From Rhizopus arrhizus (lineage: Eukaryota; Mucoromycota; Mucoromycetes; Mucorales; Rhizopodaceae), in assembly GCA_024220505.1 (NCBI GenBank), contig JAKZZE010000027.1:62001-126000 (forward strand): a stretch of 64,000 nt of DNA, given 5' to 3'. Each line of letters starts with the position of its first letter. Position 1 is the first letter of the stretch. A program made the position numbers and the translations under genes. The notes below the pieces were generated by a model. It did no database searches and had not been told where the DNA came from. It worked only from the letters and a program-made list of their open reading frames with translations. Shown one piece after another: positions 20,207 to 33,015 of this stretch.

Positions 20207-21113
20207 TTTGTGTCAACTAATAAACTGGCTCTATTGAATATTTGCTATTGTATGGATAATATGGTCACAATAGCTCAAAATACTCTTTTTGACTTGGAGT
20301 ACATGTATTTTCAGACAGATTTTGCTTTTAAATGAATGGATATAGAAAAAATCTCACGCTTTCTCTTCTTTTTAAAGACACAATAAAATTGTGTCTCAGA
20401 TTCTGGCAAAACGTGACAAAGATTATTTCAAGGCACAAAGTTGAAAAGCTTCATTTAAAACTTATGTTCCTAATGATCCATAGCTTTCATTTGTGTTATT
20501 TATCATCGCTGAGGAAGAGAGGGATTTAGGTCTTGTAGGCGATAAACAATGACTCCTCTTCCCCAAATCGAGTTTATTTCTGTTTTTGACGTTAAAAGTT
20601 TCTGGCAAAGAAAAAAAAAAGGTACCCTGGTAGAGTCTGATTGAAAGGATTGCGGGAAGAAGGCTAAATACTATGTTTGGTCATGGGTCTCTTTAATTGG
20701 CTGCTTAATAGGAAATATATAACGAGTTTATTTTTTTCTTGCATAAGCATTTATTGAAATCGGTTGGCTTTAGTAAAGCATCACTTTTGCTTTTTGCACA
20801 TCCTTGATGTTGGCCACATTGAATTAAATTAAAGTAAAAAAAGAAAAGAAAAGAAAAAAAAAAAAAAAAAAAAGAAAAAAAATTTCAAATATCGATAGTC
20901 ATTGTATGTAGTTTGGTGATGAATACACATGTGTATGCTTTCTTCAAGTAACCTTTTTTTTTCATATTCCGAATAAAGCAGGCACACAAAAACACAATTT
21001 CGCATTTGAATTAACTTTTTCCTTTTCTTCTTCCTTTTTCTTTTTTTTATACAAGAGGAAAAGGAGAAAGATAAAATAAAAACAAAGGAAAAAAGGAGGA
21101 AAGAAATATAAAA
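20207..21113. other. Intergenic region with A-rich tracts
   Basis: No gene is recognised. A long purine/A tract at about 20833-20881 and further AAAG-rich sequence precede the Hook A start. The short ORF at 20332-20529 has no supporting features. Confidence 0.5.
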
Positions 21114-23994
21114 ATGTTAATAAGACCAGATCCATCAGAAATGAATCAAGCAGAAGTCAGTCAAGCTGCTGCCTGTGTAGAATGGGTAAAATAAAGAGAA
21201 TGAAATAGAAAAAGAAACTGATTGTTTCTTAGATAAACTCTTTAGATGGTATTTCACATAATGTTTCGCATATCACTGAACTTTCAGATGGCATCGTTCT
21301 TTTTGAAGTGCTTTCCAACATGTAAACAAGTACAATATAAATCTTGGAAAGATATTAATACATAATCCGAATAGTGACTATAAATGGTTTAAATTGATTC
21401 GTTCTGCTGATGTTGGTGATAATTGGGTGTTTAAAATAAATAATTTAAAGAAATTATATAAATTGATTTCTCGCTATTATGAAGAAGAAATCGGATACAA
21501 CTTTTCTCGATTTCCACCTGTCAACCTAAACGCAATCGCTAAAGAAGCCAATCCTCATGAACTATTAAAACTGTGTAAATTTGTATTGTACATAGCAGTG
21601 TTATGCGCAGATAATGAGAGATATATTCAAAAGATACAGCAACTGTCTCCAATGAGTCAACAACAACTGATGCACCTTATTGATGAGACTATGAAATACA
21701 CAAATCAAGAAGATGAATCACAGCAATCCTCCATTAATTATACCCCACGTAGCTCGTACGCAGATGATGGCTCATATCAAAGTGAACTAGCAAGGATTTC
21801 AAAAGAAAGAGAAGAGCTTGAAATACAAAATAAGCAATTGATTGATAAACACTCTGAACTCTTGATTAAATATGTAATTATGCTCATTTTATCGTAAACT
21901 GTATCTATTTACGACTATTATCACTAGGATAAATCGGAAGAAGAGAAGCAAGATTTACAGACGAGGTTAAAAGATATGGACAGAGCTGTTGCACAGGCAA
22001 ATAAAACAGGTCAAGCTGATTATGTTATGAAAACAGAGATTGAGCATTTAAGACGAGATTTGTATGAAATCATGTTATTTCTGTCGAGATACAGCACTCA
22101 TTATTATTATGTAGACAAAGAAGCGAAGATTTAAGACAAGAGCAAGAAATACAATTGGATGAGCAAGTTTCTCAAATAAAAGATTTGATGCGAAGGGTAA
22201 TAACATGTACATCCAAAACAGCACAGCTAACGGTCCTTTATTAGAATGAAGAATCTGCAAAATATGAAGAAGAAGCAGTAAGACTAAAAGATCAATTGGA
22301 TGAATATCGCCACGTAGCAGAAAAGCTTCAAAAGGCAGAAAATATAATAGAAAAATATAAAAAAAAATTGGAAGAAACGGCTGATTTAAGAAGACAAGTC
22401 AAGGTGAATATCTATATAAAGATGTGTTTTAAGAGAACTTAGTGTATGAAATAGATGTTGGAAGAACGTAACTATGCTCTAGTAGAAGATTCACAGAAAG
22501 CACAAGATGAACTACGTAGTTTGATTTCATTTAAAACTTTGATGGAATCATACAAAGATCAAGTAGCCGAGCTACAGACACAAAATAACGAATTGATAAG
22601 AGAAAAGAATAAGGTGCAATACGAACTGACCCAGGCTACTAAAAAGCTTGAATTAATGGAAGATGAAAGGTTGAGAGACTCTGATCGTATTCAATTATTG
22701 GAGGATCATCTTGAAGAAGCACAACTTGGAAGTAGGATTTTACATTTTGTTTACTTTATTTACTTAATTTGATATCATAGTGGGTTCAGTGATCACAAAC
22801 AAGCCTACTGCTCAAAGAACGAATACAACCAGTACAGATGAAATGGACCTTGATGACGACTTTGGCCTAAACGATTCTTTGGAAGATACATTGAAAGAGA
22901 CAAATGTTACAGAGCTGTAAGCACCTTGCTATATCGAATAGATAGGAAATACTAAATTACATTTTGCAGTAAATTGGCTAACAGACGATTAGAACGCCAA
23001 GTAAAACAACTTCAAGAAGAGCAAGCATCAGGCCGCAGTCAAAAGGCAGTAGTACTTCAACATCTGCTGGATGATGCAAACCGTCTCAAGACACAATTCG
23101 AGAAAAGTTATATTGAGGTATCACAAGAGCGTGACATTTTACAAAGTGATATGGCACGCATTCGTGAAGGCATACCCGATGCCCTTGTTGATCAATCGGC
23201 GCTTACCCTTTCTCTTCGTCTGCATACAGTCGAGCTTGAAAAGGAAATCAAGTCTTTGCGTGAGACAGTAGCCAAATTAGAAAAGAGAATTGAGGAAGGC
23301 AGGTTTAGTGATGTGGATGGTTCAGACGACATTCGCAGCAAATATCCCGAAATGGAACAAAAGTGCAAACAGCTAGAAGAACAAACAAAGAAGCAATTAG
23401 AGGATATCAATAAGCTCTTGATAGAAAAAGATATATTGCAAGGCCGTAGTATTGATCAAAACGATGAATTGAGAGAGCAGCAAAAATTAAATAGTGAAAT
23501 GAAGGCTTCCTTGGCTGCTTATGCTGCTCAGAATGATGATCCTATTAAACAGCAAAATGCCCATTTACAACAGCAGGCTATTCAGCTGCAAGAACAATTA
23601 CACGAAGTCCAATTAAAACTCAAGAAGGCCAAAGAGGTGAGAAAAAACCAGATATAGATGATACAGATAATGTCTAAACATCCTTTATTAGTTTATAAAA
23701 CAACAGGATAAAATGCTTAAAGAATCCAAGCTTGATGAAAATGCTGGTAATTTTGATGAGGCTGTTGCTTCTTTGAAATCAGAAATCGCTCTTCGTGATG
23801 AAGAAACCGAGAAACTCAAGAAGCAAATTCACGAGATTCGTCTTCAATCACGTCGTGAACAGCAACTTATTATATCTGCATGGTACGATATCTCAAGAAA
23901 AACTAACAAGGAAACTGCGAACGTAAAGGCTTTTCCCAATTCATGGCTTGGACAACAAAGACTTTCCCTTGATAACCAGCTTAGAAGACGTTAA
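21114..23994 (+). CDS. Hook-family dynein adaptor, paralogue A
   Basis: Ten exons: 21114-21185, 21233-21321, 21375-21873, 21928-22061, 22115-22196, 22245-22403, 22455-22731, 22781-22916, 22970-23636 and 23707-23994, giving 800 aa. The N-terminal about 160 residues are the Hook domain, with the family signatures ELSDGIVLFEVL, KWFKLIRSADVGDNWVFKI and the NLKKL helix. A long discontinuous coiled coil covers about residues 190-740 and contains the Hook landmark ERDILQSDMARIREGIPDAL. The conserved C-terminal block is LQSRREQQLIISAWYDI...SWLGQQR. Fungal Hook links early endosomes, through FTS and FHIP, to dynein-dynactin. Paralogue B lies at 39082-41916 on the other strand with most intron positions conserved. 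Confidence 0.93.
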
Positions 23995-24065
23995 ATAAAT
24001 TTCTTTTGCGGATACTAAAAAAATCCTAGTGGCCAGTGGTTGAAAACCCTGGTGTTCTCCATCAT

Positions 24066-24113
<48 letters not shown>

Positions 24114-24949
24114 CATAAAAAAGTATAATGATTAGAAATGAAGATGGAGTTCTGAATTAGGCTTCAAACCTGTAGCAAATAAAGGTAACCGTTGGAAGCT
24201 ATTTTTCCTTCCGTGTTATGTTTTTACAAATACATGTTACAGGTCCCTTGAAGTAGTTGACGATTCCAATTTATATACACTTGATATGAATACTTTTTTA
24301 AATAAAAATTTTTTTGTAAAGCATTTTATAAATAAATAAAAAATGTTTTTTTATTTTTTTTTTTATTTTACTATAATCAATCATTGTACTGGACTTGGAC
24401 AATATGACTTTAGTCTCCTTGACCTTTTTTGTATGAGTAATGCTGAAACACTTTGAAAGGGAGTGTTCATCTAACGGGGATTGAATGGGGTCCTACGCTT
24501 TTTAATTTAATGTGGTACTCGGATCATTACAAGAAAACAGATGCAAACAATTTTTTTAAACAACATTTTTCTCTCTTATTTTCTGTCTATTGAATTAAAT
24601 AGAGCTAGTAATAGAGATGAATTGGACAGGAGGTAAAAAGTATGTAATAGTAGAAGTTGCCATGGAAAAAGAAAAATTAAGAAATGCTCTTTTCCCCCCT
24701 TAATACAGAAATAAAATACCCAGCAACCAATTATCAACCAAAACTAAATGTCGGATAAATGTTCCTTCAACAAATATCAAAGAATCTACAAGCTATAACC
24801 AGGAATCAATCTATAGCTTTTCTATCTTGAATGAACTATCTTTCTTTCAAAAGCTGAAGCAATCGTCCAAAACTTGAGTGTATCCAAAAAAAAAGATAGG
24901 GTGGCGTTGAATCTAAAAAAAAATAACATTTTTTCCCTGAAAAAGTGGG

Positions 24950-24984
<35 letters not shown>

Positions 24985-25017
24985 CTTTTTCCCTTTTTTT
25001 CACCACTACAAAAAAAA
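23995..25017. other. Intergenic region with extreme T tracts
   Basis: No gene is recognised. It contains an uninterrupted T47 at 24067-24113 just after Hook A and a T32 at 24953-24984 about 34 bp before the next ATG. ORFs overlapping the second tract on both strands are homopolymer artefacts. Confidence 0.6.
24067..24113. repeat. T47 homopolymer tract
   Basis: 47 consecutive T residues, 73 bp downstream of the Hook A stop codon. The length is approximate if the assembly is imperfect at homopolymers. Confidence 0.85.
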
Positions 25018-27036
25018 ATGGCACAATCCAAGCCTTTTCATATAAATGACTACCCGGTTGTTATCGGCATTGATTTTGGTAATAATAAAAAAATAATCTT
25101 TTCTTTTAATGAATGAGTATTGGTAATCATTTTGTTCATGTTTTTTACAGGTACAACATTTTCGGGATGTTCATACGCATTTATACAAAATGATGAAGTA
25201 GTCGATATTGTTCGCTGGTAAAAAAAAAAAAAGAAGAAGCTTTTCTCAACATTTGAAATGAAGTAACCAGATTTTTTTCTTTTTGTAGGCCAAAGCAAAA
25301 CAATAATGTTTATCCAAAGGCAAAATCTCACAGAACGCACACTTACAAGTTATTAATCATAAATTCTGTAGGCGCCTACACTTAATTTTTATCAAGGCAA
25401 CACAAAAGAGATGACACAATGGGCTAATGCTGCTCGTTTAGAAATGCAGCGTCCCAATTCTCGAAATTCAGTTTTATTGAAGCAGTATAAGCTGTATTTA
25501 GATGAAAACATCGCAAAGGATTTACCCCCTCTTCCTAACGGTTTAACAATCGTAGAAGCGATATCCGATTATATTCGTGCATTTCATGAACATGTAGTAA
25601 CTGAATTAAAAAAGGGTTTTGCAAAGAACTACAGTCAACATCAATATAGATATGTATGTCAAACACAATGTCTTTGCAACCTGTCTAACTTGTCTATAGT
25701 GTTTAACTGTTCCTGCCATGTGGTCTGATAAAGCAAAGGCAACTATGCGTGAGGCTGCTATCATGGCTGGATTGATAAAGGAAGATGACCATCGTGATAG
25801 ACTAATGCTTATTTCTGAACCTGAAGCCGCTGCTCTTTATTGTGAAAAGAAATGCGATCAATTTAATTTGAAGCACAACGATAGATTTATGATTTGTGAT
25901 GCAGGAGGTAAGATAGCAAATAGCCAGTAGCACACACATCCATACACATTTCTTATTATCATCGATAGGTGGAACGGTTGATTTAATCGTTTTTGAAATT
26001 GATGAGCGTAGTGGAAGAAAGTTACGTGAATGTACAAAGGGTCACGGACAGTCTTGTGGTTCAGTCTTTTTAGATCGTCGTATGCGTAAATTACTGAAAA
26101 AGAAGTTTAAAGAATATTTGTCTACGATTCCAGCTTCAGCCTTTGAGTCTATGATGGACAATTTTGTAGAATTGATTAAGCCTCAATTTGATGGTATAGA
26201 AGATCAGTTTATCACATTACCCGCTTCCATGAACTTGGCCTCATTAAATAATCCTGCTATCGGCCTTGAAGATGGTATGCTTTGCTTAACAGCAGCAGAA
26301 TTGAAAAAGGAGGTGTTTGAACCTGTCATTAAAGAAGTTCTCAATTTATGTGAAGAACAATTACAGAAGGCTCAACGATTAGAAGCTATCTTTTTAGTAG
26401 GTGGTTTCGGTTCTTCCAATTATCTATTTGAACGTGTCCAAGAAGAATTTGGCTCTCGTGTCAGCCTTGTTGCTGTTCCTCCTCGTTGTGAACTTGCTGT
26501 TGTTCGTGGTGCGGTTTACTTTGGCTTGAATCCTCACGTGGTGACAACACGTATTCCACGTTACTGGTACGGTATTGATACTACAACTACATTTGAAGAA
26601 GGTGTTGATCCACCCAGCTACAAGATTATTCGTGCAGATGGAAGTGTGCGCTGCGATAACCGATTCTCTGTTTATGTTAGAAGAGGACAGCCATTGGACA
26701 TTGATAATTGTGTATCCAAGGATTTCTTTGCTTATTACCCTCATCATACCACTTGTACTTTATATGCAGCTGATACTGAAGAACAACCTAGATACACAAC
26801 AAGTCCAGGTGTACATAAAGTAGCCAACTTTACGATTCCCATGCCTGCTTTAACTGGTGTTATGGAAGGTGAGAAGGTTGATTTAACAATCAAAATGTAC
26901 TTTGGTGAAGTAGAATTAAGAGTTGAAGGTAAAAAATAAAAATAAAAATAAAAATTTATTATACTAACACTTGTATAAAATAGCTGTTATCCGTGGAAAG
27001 ACATATGGAACTACTTGTACTTTTGACTCAGACTAA
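25018..27036 (+). CDS. HSPA12-like Hsp70-family ATPase
   Basis: Seven exons: 25018-25078, 25151-25217, 25289-25319, 25372-25653, 25700-25907, 25969-26928 and 26984-27036, giving 553 aa. The actin/Hsp70 ATPase motifs are GIDFGTTFSG (phosphate 1), CDAGGGTVDLIVFE (phosphate 2) and LVGGFGSSNYL (adenosine). The spacing, the insert MTQWANAARLEMQ and the PAMWSDKAKATMREAA block are characteristic of the HSPA12 branch, not of classical Hsp70; there is no peptide-binding domain or EEVD tail. Such genes are often multi-copy in Mucoromycota. The function is unproven and may be an ATP-dependent sensor or scaffold. Intron 3 (25320-25371) needs a GC donor (AAG|GCAAAA) to give YPK|APTLNFYQ. The start lies 34 bp after a T32 tract. 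Confidence 0.88.
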
Positions 27037-27438
27037 CTAAGGAATAAACATTAATATATTTTTATACAGTATTTTTATGTTCTTTATCTTACTATTGTTT
27101 TTAATGCTTATTCTATATTTCTAAGCTGTATCCAACTTAAGGTGATAAAGTAGTAGATGGCACAAAAAGAAATGAAAATCTTGTGAAGACATATATTATA
27201 CTTGCATCTTTTTTTTTGGTTTTTTTTTACTTTTGTTTTTGCTAGAATCTCATTATTACAAACTCCATTGGTGATAGTAATTGTAGTTGTTGCGATGTCA
27301 AAAAATCCCAAATTAGGTAGTATTTCTCTGTTAGCATCCCTTTTTCCCCTGGGAAGGTCGGTAATCCAAAAGCAGTGTAAATTTCATACACGTAATGCCC
27401 TTTTTTCTCCCTCTCTCTTTAAAGCATAAAATAATCAA

Positions 27439-28437
27439 ATGTCTGGCTACGATCGTGCCCTAACTGTCTTTTCTCCCGATGGACACTTATTCCAAGTTGA
27501 ATATGCTTCTGAAGCCGTCAGAAAGGGTACCTGTGCTGTATGTATTGAAGATTTTATAAAAATATTTAATCTCATGTATACAGGTTGGAGTTCGTGGTAA
27601 AAATGTAGTTGTTCTCGGTGTTGAAAAGAAATCTGTTTTGAAATTACAAGATGCTAGAACTGTTCGTAAAATTTGCATGCTTGACGATCACATCTGTATG
27701 GCATTTGCAGGTAGGGAAAGAGTAAAATTTTATAAAACAGTGCATTGATTTCAATAAAGGTTTAACCGCTGATGCTCGTGTATTGATTAATAAAGCAAGA
27801 ATCGAATGCCAAAGTCACCGATTAACAGTCGAAGATCCTGCATCTGTCGAATACATCACACGCCATATAGCTCAGATTCAACAAGTATGATATTCAGAAA
27901 ACAAATGCATGTAGTAGGCTAATTTTCTTTTCAAGAAATATACCCAAAGCGGTGGTGTTCGTCCTTTTGGTATTTCTACACTTATCGTAGGTTTCGATCA
28001 CAGTGAACCAAAATTATACATGACTGAGCCTTCTGGCATTTACACTGCATGGAAGGTAAAGCAAAGAGATAGCATAGAATGTATTGTAAATAAAAGTGGA
28101 TATAGGCAAATGCGATTGGTAGAAGCTCTAAAACAGTGCGTGAGTTTTTAGAAAAGAATTACAATGAAGATATGGAAGAGAATGATACGGTTAAATTGAC
28201 GATCAAGTCTTTGTTGGAGGTGGTTCAAACAGGTGCAAAGAATATTGAAATTGTTGTTATGACTACAGAAGGAGAAGTCAAGGTAAATTGGTATTGCACA
28301 CATAATAAAACTTTATTGACGCATGTTTTATATAAAAGCGATTAGAGCAAGAACAAGTTGAAAGTGTAGTTGCTGAAATTGAAAAAGAAAAGGAAGAAGA
28401 GGCTGAAAAGAAGAAGAAGCCCAATGTCTCAGTATGA
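27439..28437 (+). CDS. PRE6: 20S proteasome subunit alpha4 (PSMA7/Pre6 type)
   Basis: Six exons: 27439-27537, 27584-27710, 27760-27884, 27936-28055, 28106-28282 and 28339-28437, giving 248 aa, normal for alpha subunits. The start [23 protein letters not shown] is the alpha-subunit signature with the YDRALT form of alpha4. The body contains [40 protein letters not shown] (gate/ring contact segment) and [16 protein letters not shown]. The C-terminus is Lys/Glu-rich ([13 protein letters not shown]). It is part of the outer ring of the core particle and has no catalytic Thr. The introns are 46-61 nt. It lies 400 bp after the HSPA12-like gene, in the same direction. Confidence 0.95.
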
Positions 28438-29834
28438 AGTGAATGATTTTGTTGTATATTAAAATAATTGATAAATAATTGATGTTTTGCTATTTTAACA
28501 ATCTTGAGATGAAAAGAAGCAGTGTGTTGTAACACATTTTTTCAGCGTAAAAATCATACAGAAGAATCGCGTTCATCAAGCCACATGGAATCGGTCAAGT
28601 ATTTTTTTTTTTTATAAAAAGTTAACAGCGACTTTCAACATTTGTAACATGTTTATATAAGATCCATTGTTTCTTGATAAAAAAAAAACTGCCATGATAT
28701 ATATGAATTCATTAAGACGTGTTTTTTTTAACTCTTGAGAGACAAAAGATTTGTGGGTATTACTGGATTACATTTAGATGATACATTCAAGACAATAAAC
28801 TGTATTCCCTGAAATCCAGATACTTACAAACGGTGTATAGGTTCCACCTTTCTTTTCGGATCTACTTCCATTCCCCTTTGTCAAAAATTAAGAATACTTT
28901 CATTGATTTTTAGAATTATGAGCCTTTTTCTCCCTTTGGATTCATGCATTGAGTATCAGTGTTTATGCCATCAGATCTTGACTGATGTTCTATCAATTGG
29001 AAATAGACAACCTCCTAAAGGTCTACCAAAATGTCTCAGATATGTATTTCTGTAAAACTTGGACTTGTTTTCGCTTGAAAAAAGGACATGATGAAATGTA
29101 TAGTTGAGGAACATTTAACCCAGATCTTGCTATTAATGATAAAAGTGAGTAAAATGATCTTAATTCTCGCTCAATGTGCTCCAAAGCGATTTCTATACAA
29201 CTAAAGAAAAGAGAAAACTCAAAGCACGGTTAAACAGCAAAGTTAAGATTCCGCCTTTTTTGTGACGTTTTTATTAGGTGAGCATAGGAATACATGTAAC
29301 AGGATGATGTAAACATTATCTCTTTAGAAAAAAAGGGAAAAAAAAAAATTACATAATATTTTTTCTATAAGCCACTACTGATTTTTCAAGGCAAGAAAAA
29401 AAAAAATTCAATAAGATATACGGAAAAATAAAGATTTTATATCCGTGAAAACATTTTAAACACCACAAAAACCAAAAGAATAAAAAAAAGATCGCCAAGT
29501 GTGTACTACCAACCAAATCTCTGTGTATATCAACAGTTACACCAAGCGATCATGGATTATGAAATGTTATGCTCTCACAAATGATGTGATCGATTTCGAG
29601 GTTTAAGCCAAGAAAAAAAAAAAAAAAAATCTTTTTCTAAATTCTCGGCAATTACTAAATGAAATACATGCCATGCAGTGTAGGAAGTGGGGATTAAATG
29701 TAAACCGGATTTTGTACTTTATTTGTATGATTCCTTTGAAAAAAAAGAAAAAAAGAAAAAGGCTCCGTTTAGATGTTTATCTGATTCGGTAAAAAGTTTT
29801 TTGCTTATAATACATATTATTTATTCTATACAAT
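28438..29834. other. Convergent intergenic region, no gene recognised
   Basis: 1.4 kb of AT-rich sequence between the 3' ends of the proteasome and glycosyltransferase genes, with scattered A8-A16 runs. Unusually long for a convergent pair here, but no ORF with family features was found on either strand. Confidence 0.5.
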
Positions 29835-31876
29835 TCACAATTGTTCATTAACAATGATATCCTCTACTCTTGTCCAGTTGCCAACCAATATCTCTGGTTT
29901 AGCAAAGCGTATGACAGTATCATAAGATTTAATAAGTGGATCCTTTTGAGACCAATATTGTGTAATAAAGTCAGATACACAAGTAGCACGAGAGGGCATG
30001 TGCTTGTTATTGGTACTAATTCCTTGTGTGAGACCAAAGTCTTCTAGCGGGTTTGATGGGCGTACATAAGTAGGCGCTGTATGGCTAAGACCTGATGCCA
30101 TCATGGCAAAACCAAGATCTTCACAATTTAATTCATTATCAACATATTCATGTAATTTAGGTTCAAGAACACTAAATTGTGTGGTTAGCAATCAAAATAG
30201 ATGATAATCGTTATCAACTTTACCAGGTATAAGCAAATAGATAGTCTGAGTGAATAAACATACTCTTTGTTAACACAATTGTGTAAGGTGCTTTTCCAAT
30301 AAGTCTATAAGTTGCTTGTTGTGTAGTTGGGTTATAAGTATGTAGACGTGGAAAGTGTCCGACAACACTATCTTTATGTGATTTCCATACCTAAATAATA
30401 ACATTAAGTGATGATAACATACAAATAGTGAGGGTTGCTTACTTTAAATGTAAATTCAAGATCTTTCAGGTCTATAAATATGTCATCATCCATAATATAA
30501 ACAGCATCCGTTTTGAGTTCATCCACTGGATTGAATCTGTTGTTAAGTGAATCATAAGATTGTTTAATGACCTTTAAACGATGATAATCTTGTTGATCAA
30601 TAGCTTCGTATAATGAACTTGGAATATCTAATGAAGGATTGTGCCAAGTGACAAAGACAGTATGAACCTTTGCTGATTTCAACAAGTGATGAATAATTAA
30701 AGACAAGTGTTCAATTCTTTCTGGATTATAAGTGCTGATCATCACAGAGAATTGATCTTGAATAGGAAATTGATTGACGTCTCCTTTGACTGATTCAATA
30801 TAATTCGTACATACATCATTTTGTCTATTCTTATTTTTCCATCCATTTTCTAAGAGAGAGAGAGAAATTAATTTGTCATTCTACAACAAATAGGCTCTTT
30901 CTTACCTGGATTCAAAAAAGAATTTAGATCATTATTTAATCTACGCCAATAATAAAATGGAACTGCTTCAAAATGTTTTCTCCAATCAGTTTCATTGTAT
31001 AAATGAAAATTCCATGGTTTCATTGGTCCTGTAAAAGCATACAATATCTAATAAAAATAACTTGTTATTGTTTTCTTTTTAAATAAATTCACTGCTTTCT
31101 ACCTTATCATTCAATAGTGTATTTGTATTGTTATGTAGCTGAGATTGAATAGCGTGGCTTTTCTTATAGTCTCGAACCATGTATTCAAAATGATCGGGGC
31201 TGGGTTCAAGTAGTAATAAAGAAGGGGAAGCAGTGTCGGACAAAATAGCTGAGTTTGGTAATTGATAAAACAACTGATCTACATCCTATTTCATATTATT
31301 TTTAGTACAAAAAAAAAAAAAAGATGATGATATAACCCACCTTGTTAAATAAAATCTCTGGAGTAAAATAGGCTATTTTTTTATAATCAAATAAAGCCCA
31401 AAGATTTAATAAAGCTTGCTGATTATTTATACAAGATGATTGAGCAAATGAAGTCTATTATTATGCTATCAGCAAGACATCTCTCTCTCTTTAACAATTC
31501 AACTTGCCTTAACAATTTGTGTACCTAATCTTTCCAACTTTTCGATATCTTCATTTTTAACATAAACAGAATCTGGTATCAATACAATAATATCACTTTT
31601 ACTGGAAGATTTTTTTGTAAAGGCAACTTTAAGTGAATAAATAGAAACAAGTGTTGATTCAATCTACATGTTGTCTGTTTAGTACATGTATAACAGCTTC
31701 TCTTTCTTTCTAGTGTTTACCATTTGGGGATCACATAGAATAGTGGCAAATGCGCGGTTTTTTTCAAATAGTTTAATTGCCCCTTTTTGCCTTTTTGTTG
31801 ATATTTTTAGTAGAGGATATAAAGTTAATATCAATAGAAAGCATAAAAGAATAGATAACATCAATCTCTTGTTCAT
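29835..31876 (-). CDS. Type II membrane glycosyltransferase: GT8-like domain fused to GT64 (exostosin-type)
   Basis: Eight exons: 31721-31876, 31508-31663, 31341-31454, 31103-31285, 30906-31047, 30443-30849, 30224-30390 and 29835-30171, giving 553 aa. Residues about 5-23 are a signal anchor after MNKR, implying a Golgi type II protein. Residues about 45-230 have glycogenin/GT8 order (AFATILCDPQM, STLVSIYSLK, DIIVLIPDSV, LLNLWALFDYKK, DVDQLFYQLP, FTGPMKPWN), but the metal-binding DxD position reads FTPEI. Residues about 285-545 are a GT64 domain: MISTYNPERIEHL, the active-site triple Asp in YIMDDDIF (about 371), CEDLGFAMMAS and CVSDFITQYW. GT64 enzymes transfer HexNAc/hexuronic-type sugars to cell-surface glycans; the substrate here is unknown. 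The ATG directly follows an A24 leader. Intron 2 may use a GC donor. Confidence 0.85.
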
Positions 31877-32960
31877 TTTTTTTTTTTTTTTTTTTTTTTT
31901 GGTTTAAAAAATAAAAAGAAAAGTAGGAATACAGCAACTTTCGTTCTTTTTATATCAAAAAAGTATTTTTAATCCCAGACTAACGCTTTTAGGAAAGTGT
32001 CAACTGTGTAGATCAATACTGAAAAAGTGCCCGGAATCCTTAAATGATTTAATTTGAAACAATTGTGAATTAATAAGTCTTTTTTAGTCTTTAAGAAGTT
32101 TGAATTTCTTTATTTATAATGCTTTATTTATACTTTATTATTTATATTCTACTCACATAAGTTTCATTTATTATCCTATCTGTTTCTTGAATTTTGTTTT
32201 TATTTTATTATTCTATACTTACTTTTTCCTATGTTTTTGTGTATGATTTTACCAAATTTATATAAATTAACTCAATTAATAAATAATGTACAAATAAACA
32301 TTTTCTGTATTACTCCTTTAAAACATTCACATTGACAACTGTTACTTGTTCATTTATGCTTTGTTGTAGCACACAAAAATTCACTAAAGTTCATTTGCAC
32401 TTTATTATTTGTCCATGTGGTACATTATTAATACTTCCACATATCATATAATCCAGTGATCATCTTATTTATCTGTACTAATAAATAAAAAAGTGCTTAC
32501 TTCCCACAATCTTTATTATTTCTACTATTTCCTTTCATTATTGAATAGGATTGTACACTTTTCATAAATTTAAATGATGTACTAAGCTTTGAGAGGAAGC
32601 AAGGGTAATAAACCAAAAGTTTTATAAAGATCGATAAATTATGGTTACTTTTTTGCCAAGCATTTAGTAAACAATATTTGTGTGATCAATTTATTCAATA
32701 TCATTCTCGTCCGTTTTAGCGAATGTGCATAATCTATAGTACACTTTATTAACATAAAAAAGAAAAAATTGGTTTTAATATATCAACACCTTTTTACACG
32801 AAAAGACATTTGTATTCTTAATGGGATATATATGACATAGGTATATCTGTTTAGATACCTTTATTCTCTCCTTCTTCTCTGCTCTCTCGTTTAAATGATC
32901 AAAAATTCATTCAAAAAAAAAGTATACTGTCTCTATTGGCATAACAATAACTCAGCTTGC

Positions 32961-33015
<55 letters not shown>

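Noticed and set aside
24822..25116. ORFs across the T32 tract (poly-Lys or poly-Phe products)
   Set aside because: Artefacts of homopolymer translation; the real gene starts at 25018.
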